Below, in pieces: positions 1 to 11,032 of a DNA stretch of 64,000 nt (positions are counted from its first letter, which is position 1; each line of letters opens with the position of its first letter). The stretch comes from Phymorhynchus buccinoides. Its lineage: Eukaryota > Mollusca > Gastropoda > Neogastropoda > Raphitomidae. The DNA lies in assembly GCA_017654935.2 (NCBI GenBank), contig CM065704.1, positions 26,063,672-26,127,671 of the forward strand, given 5' to 3'. The translations under genes and the position numbers were made by a program. The notes under the pieces were generated by a model. That model saw only the letters and a program-made list of their open reading frames with translations, was not told the origin of the DNA and searched no databases.

Positions 1-120
1 ATGCTAGACATTAACGCTCGTCTCATGGGCAAAATGAGACTGAAACTTGCTTCATTTCATGAGATAATTGGGGTGGGCTTCTTACCCGCCCATGCGCTTT
101 TTACCCCGTCTTCCCCTACA
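1..120. mobile_element. Half of a foldback MITE (family D)
   Basis: The first 120 bases match one arm of the foldback element at 42580-42800 and the right end of the 1.36-kb element at 41091-42450. Shared landmarks are ATGGGCAAAATGAGACTGAAA, GAGATAATTGGGGTGGGCTT and the terminus TTTTTACCCCGTCTTCCCCTA. The other arm would lie before the window. No coding capacity is seen. The class of the parent transposon is unknown. Confidence 0.7.
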
Positions 121-290
121 TAAACTTTGGTCCTCCACCCACCCCACTTCCTCCATTCTCCCCTTCTCCCCTTCCCTGTCAGTTCTGTCAAAATGACCTA
201 CTAAAGTGGCAGCAAGTGATAGCCTATGTTTTCATTTTAACCGAATAACTAAATATTATAAGCTAGTCGGACGTATAGTCATTGCATTAT

Positions 291-866
291 GTGGCGGTAC
301 CATAGCCGATGAGGTTTAACCGAGGCGTGATTACTGCTACACTCATCTGTATTGCTAAAAATTCGGGACTTTACTGGTTTCGTACTGCATCCGGGCATTG
401 CCTCCAGTATTGTTACCACCATCTTTGTATTTACAAATGTCCCATATGTGTCTGTTCCAGACCGAGAGGACGCAAAACACCATTTTTCATTCATTCTAGA
501 TGGACGTTTCAGTAAACACAATTCCCAGGAAAGTGTAGAATTCTTTGGCCCACTGCATAAAGTGTTCCAATCATAACAGTCTAAATTACTTAACTGGTTG
601 TAATAAAAATGACAAACAAATGCGAACAAACAAACACAAAATCTGCTAAAAATGGTTTCCCACATTCCGACAATGATCATTAGAATGGCAATGAATGAAA
701 ATCCGTTTAACGTCCTCCGGTCTGAAACAGACACATATGGGGCATCAGTAGATATAACGATGGTGGGAACGATCCTGGAGGCAATGCCCGGAGGCAATGC
801 AACGCCCGGAGGCAATGCAACACCAGGAAAATCCCGAATTTTTAACGACACAGATGTATGTTTGTT
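291..866. mobile_element. Foldback repeat, family A, two inverted arms
   Basis: An arm at about 291-500 begins near GTGGCGGTACCATAGCCGAT and contains GGACTTTACTGG, GGGCATTGCCTCCAG and AAATGTCCCATATGTGTC. It is repeated in inverse orientation at about 690-866 (GACACATATGGGGCATCAG, GGAGGCAATGCCCGG). The centre is unique and AT-rich. Single arms or pairs recur at 2672-3290, 3400-3800, 4535-4735, 5105-5306, 34755-34915 and 38516-38650. The recurring short frames they create are by-products of the repeat, not genes. The structure suits a non-autonomous foldback or MITE element. The parent family is not recognised. Confidence 0.75.
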
Positions 867-868
867 TT

Positions 869-1593
869 AGAATGGCAAGCCATATGAACGTAATGCCTAT
901 TTCCAGTGAGCGCGAGCTCAATTATTTACTGGTTTTAGTATAATTAGTCAATTATTGTTTTATTTGTAAATATGATAGCCTAGTGTCGTCATCGATCGGC
1001 CTTTTGGCAGAGTTGTTAAAAGAAAAATTATGTTCTGTTACTACATGTTTTGTGCATATTATAATATGGAATTAGATCTTGTCATAGAGATATCATGATA
1101 ATGATGGCAGGTTCCTCAGGTCCGAGGATCAGAATTGGTCACCGCAACGACCACCTTTTTGTAAGAGTGAATGCCCTTGGTAGATGCTTGAGTACTGACC
1201 AAACAAGGGAGTAACTATCGCCAATAACCCTATTTGAGGCCACTGAATGGCTGCCTTTTGCAAGAGTAGAATGCCCTTTTGGATACTGACCAACAAGGGG
1301 TTAACTCTCGCTGTCAAGGGCATTAATAACCCAAGTTGCAGTGGCCATGAATAGTCTGGAAGTCCCTGGCGGCATGCCCTCTGGTGGCTGTTGAAGAGTC
1401 CAATCCTAGATCGGCATTAATTTACTCTTTGGGAAACTCAAGGGAAACCTTTGTTGCAGACGTGCGGGAGCTTTGTTGATTTAAAATTGTTTTATTGTCT
1501 ATGACATCTAGCTGGTATTCCTGACAAAGACTGGGTTAGAAAATATGGCCCAAGGCAAGGACAAATGAAGACCAATAATAAGGCCTTCAAGAC
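869..1593. other. No gene seen; weak local duplication
   Basis: I see no convincing coding region. A stretch of about 60 bases near 1155-1215 (aagagtgaatgccctt, actgaccaaacaaggg) recurs imperfectly near 1258-1315. The rest is AT-rich unique sequence. Confidence 0.5.
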
Positions 1594-1764
1594 AGCCAGA
1601 AGAGAAGCTGTACTGAGCTAGTGACAAGCGAAGCATACAGGATCGAGGAAAGCATCATTCGCGCAGAGCCCCCCGACCCAGCCAGAAGAGAAGCTGTAGC
1701 TAGTGACAAGCGAAGCATACAGGACGGAGGAAAGCATCATTCGCGCAGAGCCCCCCGACCCAGT
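1594..1764. repeat. 86-bp tandem duplication
   Basis: Two head-to-tail copies start at 1594 and 1680, each beginning agccagaagagaagctgta and ending with gcgcagagccccccgaccca. They differ by a few bases and a short indel. No function is inferred. Confidence 0.85.
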
Positions 1765-1805
1765 TGAATAAAATGCATTGTGCTTCTGTGTGTCTGCGGC
1801 GGTAT

Positions 1806-2109
1806 CTCTGTGTGTGTTTGTTCTCCCTGTAACGCATGAACTGGTGGACAGAATCTCTGTGTGTGTTTGTTCTCCCTGTAACCCATGAACTGGTGGACAG
1901 AATCTCTGTGTGTGTTTGTTCTCCCTGTAACCCATGAACTGGTGGACAGAATCTCTGTGTGTGTTTGTTCTCCCTGTAACCCATGTGGTGGACAGAATCG
2001 CTGTGTGTGTTTGTTCGTAACCCATGAACTGGTGGACAGAATCTCTGTGTGTGTTTGTTCTCCCTGTAACCCATGAACTGGTGGACAGAATCTCTGTGTG
2101 TGTTTGTTC
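1806..2109. repeat. 49-bp minisatellite array
   Basis: Units start at 1806, 1855, 1904, 1953, 1999, 2043 and 2092. The full unit is 49 bp and contains CTCTGTGTGTGTTTGTTCTC and ATGAACTGGTGGACAGAAT. Two units are shortened to 46 and 44 bp. A remnant at 2489-2526 lies beyond the SINE at 2110-2488, so the SINE sits inside the array. The reverse-strand frames rich in THRDSVHQFMGY are this repeat translated, not a protein. Confidence 0.95.
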
Positions 2110-2229
2110 GGTGTAGAGTGGCACAGTGGTATCGCGTTCGCTTCGTGTCAAGTAAACCCGAGTTCGAACCTGGGTACAGGGGATTTTTTCCTCTCATTCT
2201 GCACTAGGCCTTAACGGTCTGAACGTGGA

Positions 2230-2260
<31 letters not shown>

Positions 2261-2488
2261 CGTGTGCCCATGCACTTAGCATACGTTAAACCCAGTGGCA
2301 ACGAAAAAGTTGTCATTTGGTCAAAATTTAACACCACCCCCCCCCCCCCCCTTTCATCAGTGACAAAAATCGCATGAAAACAAATATAAAAAAATTGGGT
2401 GGCGCGCCTCTGGCTGCGACGCGCTCTCCAGGTGGGAGCAACCCGAATTTCACAGAGACGCCTCTGTGACTATAAAGTACCTAATACC
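2110..2488 (+). mobile_element. tRNA-derived SINE inside the 49-bp array
   Basis: A tRNA-like head carries a pol III A box (TGGCACAGTGG, 2119-2129) and B box (GTTCGAACC, 2162-2170). A conserved core follows at 2235-2263 (CGGATGAGACGATAAACCGA), typical of old metazoan SINE superfamilies. The 3' part contains GGCTGCGACGCGCTCTCC and ends CTAATACC at 2488. A second copy is at 35958-36402. The left flank ends TTC and the right flank starts TTC within the same minisatellite unit. I cannot name the SINE domain with certainty. Confidence 0.85.
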
Positions 2489-2671
2489 TTCTCCCTGTAA
2501 CCCATGAACTGGTGGACAGAATCGATTCAAATTGTGTACTGTAGTGCATCGTGGTACTCAGATGGTCCCAGGCCATAGAAATGTTGAGCCTCCACTGAGT
2601 GCAAATCTTCGCAAAGGAGACACTTTTCGGTACGAGCGTATAAATAATTATGATGTAGTAGTAAAGGATAG

Positions 2672-3290
2672 TAGAACCGAGGCGTGGTCACCGCTACAGC
2701 TATCTGTATTAATAATTTAAAAAATCGTGACTTTACTGGTTTCGTACTGCCTCCGGGCATTGCCTCCAGTATTGTTCCCACCATATTTGTATTTACAAAT
2801 GTCCCATATGTGTCTGATTCAGACCAAGAGGATGTAAAACTCCATTTTCTCTCTCTCTCACTTTACTGGTGTTGCACTGCCTCTGGGCATTGCCTCCAGT
2901 ATCGTTCCCACCATATTTGTATTTACAAATGTCCCATATGTGTCTGATTCAGATCAAGAGGACGTAAAACACCATTTTCGCTTCGTAAAGGATAGTAGCT
3001 CATGGACTGGGTAGTAGCTCACGGGCTGGACAAACTGGGTAGCGCTTTCTTCCCTTGGACTGTTGACTATATAAACCTGACTGAATGAGAGAGGGAGAGA
3101 GGGAGACTGACTGAATGAGAGGGAGAGAGGGAGACAAAAAGTTATATAATTATGTTAAAAATTCGGGACTTTACTTGTGTTGCACTGCCTCCTGGCATTG
3201 CCTCCAGGATCGTTGCCACCATCTTTATAATTATGATCTACTGTATAATGTCCCGGACCGCAGGACGTTAAACAGATTTTCATTCAGGGA
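2672..3290 (+). repeat. Family A foldback arms, several partial copies
   Basis: Partial family A arms lie in the + direction at about 2672-2860, 2865-2985 and 3150-3290. Each contains the GGGCATTGCCTCCAG and AAATGTCCCATATGTGTC landmarks, or diverged forms of them. A GA-rich stretch at 3085-3132 separates them. No gene is present. Confidence 0.7.
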
Positions 3291-3399
3291 GAGAAGGATA
3301 GAGAGGGAGAGTGTGTCTGTGTGTGTGTGCTGGAAGAAGCGCAGCGAGCGAGTTTGCTAGTGAAATATAAAACTTGTAGGCCCGAAGAATGAAACATGG

Positions 3400-3800
3400 C
3401 GTTTTACGTCCTCTCGGTCTGGAACATATGGGACATTTGTAAATACAAAGATGGTGGGAACGATACTGGAGGCAATGCCCAGAGGCAGTGCAACACCAGT
3501 AAAGTGAGAGAGAGAGAGAAAATGGAGTTTTACATCCTCTTGGTCTGAATCAGACACATATGGGACATTTGTAAATACAAATATGGTGGGAACAATACTG
3601 GAGGCAATGCCCGGAGGCAGTACGAAACCAGTAAAGTCCCGATTTTTTAAATTAATACAGATAGCTGTAGCGGTGACCACGCCTCGGTTAAACCTCATCG
3701 GCTATGGTACCGCCACAAGTATGTTATTAACACCAGTAAAGTCCCGAATTTTTAACAATACAGATAAGTGTAGAAGTAACCACGCCTCGGTTAACCCCCC
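3400..3800 (-). repeat. Family A foldback arms, inverted
   Basis: Inverse-orientation family A sequence contains GACATTTGTAAATACAAA twice, each followed by GGAGGCAATGCCC, so this arm is internally duplicated. It ends in the family terminus GCCTCGGTTAAACCTCATCG near 3680-3700. Together with 2672-3290 it forms an inverted pair. Confidence 0.7.
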
Positions 3801-3985
3801 CCCCCCCCTACATTTCTCGGTTAATTCCATTTTCCCGTTTTTGCCTTTCTTACCAAACATGAAGCTGTATTTTATGAACATTTTTAGCTAATTATCTTTG
3901 TTCAATAATTAATTGCAGTCATGATAAAGGCCATTATCTAATAGGACCCCACTCCCCCCACCCTTATGTACTGCAGTACATAAAA
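3790..3985. repeat. Fragment of foldback family B
   Basis: After a poly-C run, the sequence CATTTCTCGGTTAATTCC through AGCTAATTATCTTTG and on to TACTGCAGTACATAA matches one arm and part of the centre of the element at 13600-13995. The telomere-like motif present in the other copies is absent here. Confidence 0.7.
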
Positions 3986-4084
3986 GGGAGAAAATCGGCA
4001 TCTTTGGTAGCTTCAGAGTCCCGCCGCTTAAGGACTCTGCTCGTGACGCCCTGCCTCTGTTTTGATTCAGAGAGGAGGGGTCCC

Positions 4085-4303
4085 TCTCCCTCCCTCCCTC
4101 CGATCAAACAAGCAGGAATCTTTTAATTATCTTTTTTTGTATAAATGTAAGTCTCCCTCCCTCCCTCCGATCAAACAAGCAGGAATCTAAGCAAAATTTT
4201 AATTATCTTTTTTTGTATAAATGTAAGTCTCCCTCCCTCCCTCCGATCAAACAAGCAGGAATCTAAGCAAAATTTTAATTATCTTTTTTTGTATAAATGT
4301 AAG
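4085..4303. repeat. 67-76 bp minisatellite, three units
   Basis: Units start at 4085, 4152 and 4228. Each has TCTCCCTCCCTCCCTCCGAT, AAACAAGCAGGAATCT and ends TTTTTTTGTATAAATGTAAG. The first unit lacks about nine bases (aagcaaaat). No coding potential. Confidence 0.9.
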
Positions 4304-4534
4304 TAATAAACATTATTACACATTTAATCCCTACCGGACTATTGAAACAGGTGGGGGGGGGGGGGGGTAGACAGGTCTCCTTTTTGTTCCTCCCCTCCTG
4401 ATTGATCTGCTTTCCCCTTGTATAAATTCCCCATCTTTTAACTTGAAAGTCTACCGGCAACTCGGCCTCATCTGTTTCTGCCTTTTGGAGTTAAAGGGGA
4501 CAAAATAGACTTAAAATTTTAACTAGTGCGAGCG

Positions 4535-4735
4535 AAAATGGTGTTTTACGTCCTCTTGGTCTGAATAAGACACATATGGGACATTTGTAAATACAAATAT
4601 GGTGGGAACAATACTGGAGGCAATGCCCGGAGGCAGTACGAAACCAGTAAAGTCCCGATTTGTTATTAATACAGATAGGTGTAGCGGTAATCACGCCTCG
4701 GTTAAACCTCATCGGCTATGGCACCGCTACAAGTA
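4535..4735 (-). repeat. Single family A arm
   Basis: An inverse-orientation family A arm runs from GTGTTTTACGTCCTCTTGG to the terminus CCTCATCGGCTATGGCACCG. No partner arm is adjacent. Confidence 0.7.
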
Positions 4736-5104
4736 TTTAATAATGATAGTAATTATCTGCAATTTTAACTAGTCCGACAGGGACCCACTTGTATTTTAAA
4801 ACCCTTAGACAATAGTATCGGTTCCCTTGGGAAACCGATGCGACAGGTTTGGTGAATTTTGTTTACAAAGTTATCATTGGACAACGGCACTTGTTGACAA
4901 TGGTTACAGTTTATTAAAAAAAATATCGAAAATAAAGTTTATTCTGTAAATAGACCGTGCCCCATGTTTATGGGGAAGTCCTTCAACGATTTTTATATAA
5001 TTATTTGTTTGATTCTTTTTAAATGGTGGTCCTGGAAATTGTAATCAAAGATGCTCAGTAGAAAAAAATTTTTTATCATAATTTTTATAAGCATTGAGGG
5101 AAAG
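4736..5104. other. AT-rich sequence, nothing recognised
   Basis: AT-rich and apparently unique. No reading frame, RNA gene or repeat is recognised. Confidence 0.4.
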
Positions 5105-5306
5105 AAAATGGAGTTTTACGTCCTCTTGGTCTGAATCAGACACATATGGGACATTTGTAAATACAAATGGTGGGAACAATACTGGAGGCAATGCCCGGAG
5201 GCAGTACGAAACCAGTAAAGTCCCGATTTTAAAAAAATAATACAGATAGCTGTAGCGGTGACCACGCCTCGGTTAAACCTCATCGGCTATGGCACCGCCA
5301 CAAGTG
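5105..5306 (-). repeat. Single family A arm
   Basis: An inverse-orientation arm closely matches 4535-4735, ending CCTCATCGGCTATGGCACCG. It is the third such arm in about 1.9 kb. Confidence 0.7.
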
Positions 5307-5936
5307 AACTACTGAGAGTAAAAATAAATACTATCATTTAAACTAGTTAGTTCAAATCTCGGGTCAAGCAGTCGAGCCATGGCACAAAAAAACAAAAACA
5401 AATTCTTTCTTTAATAATATATAACTTTACTAAAATAAAACAAACTTTTTCCCCGTAACTTTATAAAAAGAAATGTCCCATATGGCTTAGGCCGGGAGGA
5501 CGTAAAACAAAACTTCTCAGTTTCTCATCTTTGGTTCAGTTTTGATTGGAGGTTTTTTCAGTTGCTGTTCGTGCCAAAATAGAGCTCCCACTGACCTCGT
5601 TTTATGCTGCCAAATGGGCGCCATATTGTTAGTATTATGCCACTCCCACCCCAGCAGCAACAGCAACACATGTACAATAGGCGGTCAGTGTGTTAGGACT
5701 AACACATGAAGGCATTTCTCCTCGCATTGCAGCCACGTGCTTCAGAAAACACGCTTGTGAGTATAATTATTATTTTTTTTTTAAATCTTTTAAGTTTGTT
5801 AGCCATTCCATTTAATGATTGTTCTTTACTTTATGATGCTACAGTTTTTTTCCTTGTTTTCTTTTCTGTCTTTCTGTTTTTCGCTTTCTCACACTCACCC
5901 CATCCTCTCATTCTTATTTTCTTAGTACGGCGCTGT
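5307..5936. other. No gene seen; short family A remnant
   Basis: At 5473-5515 there is a short family A remnant (AAATGTCCCATATGG then GGACGTAAAAC). The rest shows no supported feature. Reading frames entering the downstream microsatellite are low-complexity artefacts. Confidence 0.4.
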
Positions 5937-6472
<536 letters not shown>

Positions 6473-7280
6473 CCTTTTTTATCATTAAGGAGGCAACGTG
6501 TAATTTGTTTCCGTTTACCAAAATAATTATTATGTATTGTTTCATAGGTTGAACTGACAGCATACAGTAGCCTTTTCAGTTGTGATACGAAATGTTGTTT
6601 GTGAATAATGAAACACTGCCTGAAGAATGCATAATTATGTTTACAACATTTTACTGTCAAGCTATTCCTTTCTCTGTTCTCACTCTTGTTCGTTCATATA
6701 TGACCCAAGGCTACCAGTATGTGTATGCGTGTGGTATATTTCACACTCTTATTGATCTTTTCTTTCTAAGCTCTTTTGTGGGGGTGGGAGTGGGCTAGGC
6801 CCACCTCTATTGTTTCTTTATTGGAGTCAATAAAAGCAGGCGGGGTTTTGGTATTCAGTTTTGAAACATATCAACATGATATCATCGGGCCCATATCATC
6901 AGCCAGCAAAATATATTCGGAATATTTCACTTCAACCTTGTGATCGCACTGCTCTAGGAAAATTAATCTCTCGTCATACAATTAATTTGGGTTGAATGAG
7001 CGTGTTGTTCTTATTTGAATATCAAACATGTTGATATCAATTAATGTTTTACCTTTTATTTGTTGCATGCTTACACCACACTCATCTTCGCCATGCACCA
7101 TCATCATAACCATTATCATAACAATGATCATCATCGTCATCATCATTGCAAGGCCTGCTATCATTATCTTTGTCAATGTGAATGAAATTGAAAAGACTCT
7201 CAAGTTTATTGCTTTGTCTTGGCTTACTATTAAATTTACAAGCATTTTGAAAGTAGATCATGTGATGTTTCGGTAAACTA
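6473..7280. other. No gene seen; CAT-rich stretch
   Basis: Unique AT-rich sequence with an imperfect ATCATC/ATCATA-rich stretch at 7100-7145. Short frames here have no recognisable protein features. Confidence 0.4.
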
Positions 7281-7796
7281 ACTATCTCTCTCTCTCAATC
7301 TCTCTCTCTCTCACACACACACACAAAACACATACACGCGCGTGCGCACGCATGAAAAAAAACCAACACACACACACACACAGGAGCGTGCACGTGCAAA
7401 CTGTTAGTTTGATTGTCTCTATCTATCTATCACACACACACACACTCACACATACACACACGCGCGTACACATGCACACACACTCACACACACACACTCA
7501 CACACACACACACATACACACACACATACACACACACATACATACACACACACATAGAGGCACGCGCGTATGGATTTCAGCCCAAACAATTTGTTTTTCT
7601 CTGCAGTTTCTCTCTTTCTTTCTTTCTCTCTCTCTCTCTCTGTCTCACCCTTTCTCTCTCATCTCACACACACACGAGCGCGCACACGCACATTTTAACA
7701 AAAGTACTAGTTCGATTGTCTCTCTCTCTCATATGTCTGTCTGTCTCTCTCTCTCTCTAGCTCTCACACACACACACACACACACAAACCGATATA
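7281..7796. repeat. CA/CT microsatellite cluster
   Basis: Alternating (CT)n and (CA)n tracts with CGCGCG-type interruptions lie at 7284-7325, 7368-7382, 7430-7555, 7605-7705 and 7720-7788. Open frames such as runs of HTHTHT are compositional. Confidence 0.95.
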
Positions 7797-8220
7797 AATT
7801 GTTAAAACGCGTGCATAACGAACGCACACACTCTCTTTCTTTTACTATCAACAGGAGTATAAACAGCACCCAGTTAGCGGCGCCTTCATCCTAACTGACT
7901 GCTATGGCATCAGTTTTACTGTGTAGTTTACTGCTGGCTCGCTCAGTGTCTTCTCTATGTCAGTGGTTCGTGCCCATCTCCGATAGAAACCACAATGACA
8001 TAGAAACAGGGAAGTATTTCGCTTTTCGTCATAATCGGAAAAACCGGTTGCTATTTTTAGAACAATTCGCGCCTTGATGGTGACTGGCAAGTTTTGGGAT
8101 GAAAGGAAAAAAAACCTAAGCTGACAGCAAATCTAACTTTTTATTAAAAAATGTAAGATAAAATATTTACAAAACTTACCCAAAAAATCCTCTGTTATCA
8201 GTTTGAAGAAAAGTATGATG
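7797..8220. other. Nothing recognised
   Basis: Unique sequence upstream of the PARP14-like gene. There is a weak inverted match between TCTATGTCAGTGG (about 7953) and CCACAATGACATAGA (about 7990). No gene is supported. Confidence 0.35.
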
Positions 8221-8399
8221 TAGCACGTGACTGAACACTAAAAGATGATTGGTCCTTTGAGGCAGAACCGAAAGTAATCGTACTCCGGGAAGTTACAGTT
8301 TAGGTGGAAAGGTATCACTCTCTCTTTTTTCAGAAAATCGGCCTTTGAGACCTCTCACCGTAGTGATAGTGTGAAAGGCAAATTGCACGGTAACCTACA
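8221..8399 (+). promoter_or_regulatory. Candidate promoter/5'UTR of the PARP14-like gene
   Basis: The 180 bases before the start codon hold several compact motifs: CACGTG (8224-8229), an inverted CCAAT box GATTGG (8247-8252), GAACCGAAAG (8265-8274, one change from the interferon-response pattern GAAANNGAAA), and an Ets-like CCGGGAAG (8285-8292). No clear TATA box is seen. Vertebrate PARP14 is interferon-induced, which makes the GAAA-type motif interesting, but single short motifs occur often by chance. The transcription start is not known. Confidence 0.3.
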
Positions 8400-8616
8400 A
8401 TGAGTCTTCCTCCAGATCTAGTAAATCTTTGTCTGGTAGTAAGAGGTTTATCGCCTCAAATCCATCCTGCTAAAGTTGCTGGTCAAGTTTCGATAGCCAC
8501 TGGAGTTCCAATCCAGGCGATAGCTTCTCTGGGTGCCTCGAATCGGCCTGACAGTGGAGAAGGCGCTGACAAGACTGAAGGGGGTGGATGGCTGATACGA
8601 CTTCGTTGTCATGAAG
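8400..8616 (+). CDS. PARP14-like gene, exon 1 (RRM-like, first half)
   Basis: The start ATG at 8400 opens 72 codons plus one base. The peptide begins MSLPPDLVNLCLVVRGL and ends with GGGWLIRLRCHE. It reads as the first strands of an RRM-like fold: strand LVVRGL, helix IHPAKVAGQVSIATG, then strand WLIRLR after a glycine-rich loop. The donor is gaag|gtagaa at 8616/8617, leaving phase 1. Exon 2 (10255) starts in the matching phase and supplies the expected second helix and last strand, which is the main argument that this is a true exon. The frame continues eight codons past the donor before a stop, so an unspliced 80-residue product is the alternative. PARP10/14/15 proteins commonly start with RRM-like repeats; assignment to that family rests on fold pattern and exon 4. 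Confidence 0.6.
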
Positions 8617-8701
8617 GTAGAATTATAAAGGCCATAGCATAGCAATGGTAGCCATTTCTGATTTCATAACTCTTGAAAAGTTTTGTTTCGTCATGATTTT
8701 C

Positions 8702-9330
<629 letters not shown>

Positions 9331-10215
9331 TACCGTAATTTTCGGGTTATAAGGCGATATTTTTTTCTCCAATTTCGACCTATGCGCCTAATAAACGAGG
9401 GCGCCCTATTAGTGAACAAAATCGTGAAAACAGAGGCAATGATTGCCATGTTCAGTACAGTCTATTGTGAGTCTAGACATCGAAAGTGGTACCGAGTCGC
9501 CGATACGACGAATACTCACATTAACCCTTTCACCGCCAATATCGCATTTTAGCACCACAATGATTTAGCACCTATGTCACGAAAAGGCCTCAAACCAGGG
9601 TCTGTTATCCAAAGAGCCCATTTTCATAATTTTGGGAGGTTAAGGATAGGCCTTACTTTATGCATGCCATAGAGGAATCCCCAATATTGCAGACAATTTT
9701 TGTTTGTGGCACAAGCCACAAATCTATAACTCACTTTGTCGGTCTGTCGGTCGGTCCAAAATTGTTGCACGCCACAAACAATTGCGAATCCGCGCTTGTT
9801 TTTCTCTGCCCAGGTAAGTAATTAATGGACATTTTTTTCTGAAAAAATAGTGGGCGGCGAAAGGGTTGAAATGCTTCAAAATCCCTGTTGTCATCCGCGA
9901 TACTGTCCAACAGATGCCATAACCCATCATTGGATGCAAAATGCATCATTGTAGAGCTTAAAATGCCATCATTCTGCCAGTTTTCATGAAGAAAAGTCCA
10001 AACACAACAACCGGAAGTTGCAAAAACGGAAGTTTGATTATTTGAGAAGGGAGCCAACTCTTGTTTATGACAGCAGCTATGGCGGTCGGTAAGCGTTTAC
10101 AGGACGTGTACAGGCTTCAAACTTCGACTTTCTTTTGCGGGCGCCTTTTACTTTAATTTTTTCAGATTTTTCTTGAAAGTTCCCCTATTCGCCTAATGAT
10201 CCGAAAAGTACGGTA
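9331..10215. mobile_element. Non-autonomous TIR element (TACCGTA type) in intron 1
   Basis: The left end TACCGTAATTTTCGGGTTAT (9331) is matched in inverse orientation by the right end, where AATGATCCGAAAAGTACGGTA closes at 10215. Both ends continue into an AAGGCG/CGCCTA motif. The interior has no long frame and carries a nested TTAA-flanked MITE (9525-9865). The right end is only 39 bases before exon 2. No clear target-site duplication is seen. The parent superfamily is not assigned. Confidence 0.65.
9525..9865. mobile_element. TTAA-flanked MITE (family C) copy 1, nested
   Basis: TTAA (9521-9524) is followed by CCCTTTCACCGCCA. The right end GGGCGGCGAAAGGG is followed by TTGA, a degenerate TTAA. 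Copies 2-4 lie at 32332-32584, 43571-43812 and 49315-49552. TTAA targets with CCC ends are the hallmark of piggyBac-type elements, so a piggyBac-derived MITE is inferred. This copy is about 100 bases longer than the others because of an insertion around 9695-9790 that contains GTCGGTCTGTCGGTCGGTCC. Confidence 0.8.
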
Positions 10216-10254
10216 CTCATTCATTGTTCACTTATTGCTTTCTTCTTCTTTCAG

Positions 10255-10340
10255 ATCAAAAGAAGTGCTTACAGACGTACAAGAGGTTTTCCATTGCTGA
10301 CGGAAACCGTTATCTTCAAATCAAATTGGACTATCCCCAT
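10255..10340 (+). CDS. PARP14-like gene, exon 2 (RRM-like, second half)
   Basis: An 86-base exon lies between a strong acceptor (tctttcttcttctttcag|at) and a good donor (cccat|gtaagc). Entering in phase 1 it completes an Asp codon with the last base of exon 1 and reads 29 codons (DQKKCLQTYKRF... to LDYPH), leaving in phase 0. After exon 1 this gives a helix (QKKCLQTYKRF) and a final strand (RYLQIKL), completing an RRM-like fold. It is the smallest exon of the gene and cannot be recognised without its neighbours. The phase match to exons 1 and 3 is what supports it. Confidence 0.6.
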
Positions 10341-10495
10341 GTAAGCTATGCATCGAAAACTTTGCATTGGACTACTTTCATGGATGTGAGTACAAAACTA
10401 CATTGATAAGTTGTCATTAATTTGACTTTTCTTTAAATTTTCCTTCTCTAGTTTTTGAATTCCCAAATCTAAATATGAACAAGAAAAAACACAAG

Positions 10496-10500
<5 letters not shown>

Positions 10501-10536
<36 letters not shown>

Positions 10537-10745
10537 AAGTCAAGTCAAGTCAAAACTTTATTTAAAGATGGACATTGAATAAGCAAACATACATGCTTTT
10601 TTTCATCAAGCCATCTAACAAAGACAATATGCAAACACACACGCACAATACACAAACGATATTGCTTATTTACATACAAAAAAGGAACACGGAACAGATA
10701 AATATTTACAGTGTGTATGTGTGTCTGTGTGTGTGTGTGTGAAAA
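10501..10745 (-). mobile_element. Retroposon 3' tail with (TG)n and (TCAAG)n
   Basis: A (TG)n tract (10501-10534) passes directly into TCAAGTCAAGTCAAGTCAAA and ACTTTATTT, followed by sequence with no coding frame, and ends near a second TG tract (10710-10740). The same join occurs at 19838-19880, and related tails are at 33672 and 62362. Read on the minus strand this is a body ending in AATAAAGT and a TTGAC-repeat tail, as expected of a LINE or SINE 3' end. The family is unknown. Confidence 0.5.
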
Positions 10746-11032
10746 CAGACTTGCATTCCAACGTCTACTGTAATTCTGTGTAATCTTAAAACTACTAAAT
10801 TAACAAATACTGACTTCTTTTTTTTCTCGATAATTTTTTTTTCTCCATTTTTTGTAAAACCTGATATCTGAATTTACCATTGAAACACATGTATATATTT
10901 TTAACTTAACAGTTGAAGTTTCATTTGTATATGCTTCTTTTTTAAGCCACCATTCGTGAGTTACAAAACTTAAAAATGAATGAGGACACTGTAAAAAAAA
11001 CATTGTCTGAAAAACTGCTTTTGTCTCTTCAG

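Noticed and set aside
1618..2197. Reverse-strand frames with repeated THRDSVHQFMGY, as a repeat protein
   Set aside because: They follow the 49-bp minisatellite and are broken by its 44- and 46-bp units; two frames give the same pseudo-repeat.
1806..2526. CRISPR-like array
   Set aside because: The 49-bp units are contiguous with no unique spacers, and the context is eukaryotic.
2527..3891. Recurring peptide MVGTILEAMPGG as a small gene family
   Set aside because: It is one frame of the family A foldback arm, found in every arm copy with unrelated continuations and no gene structure.
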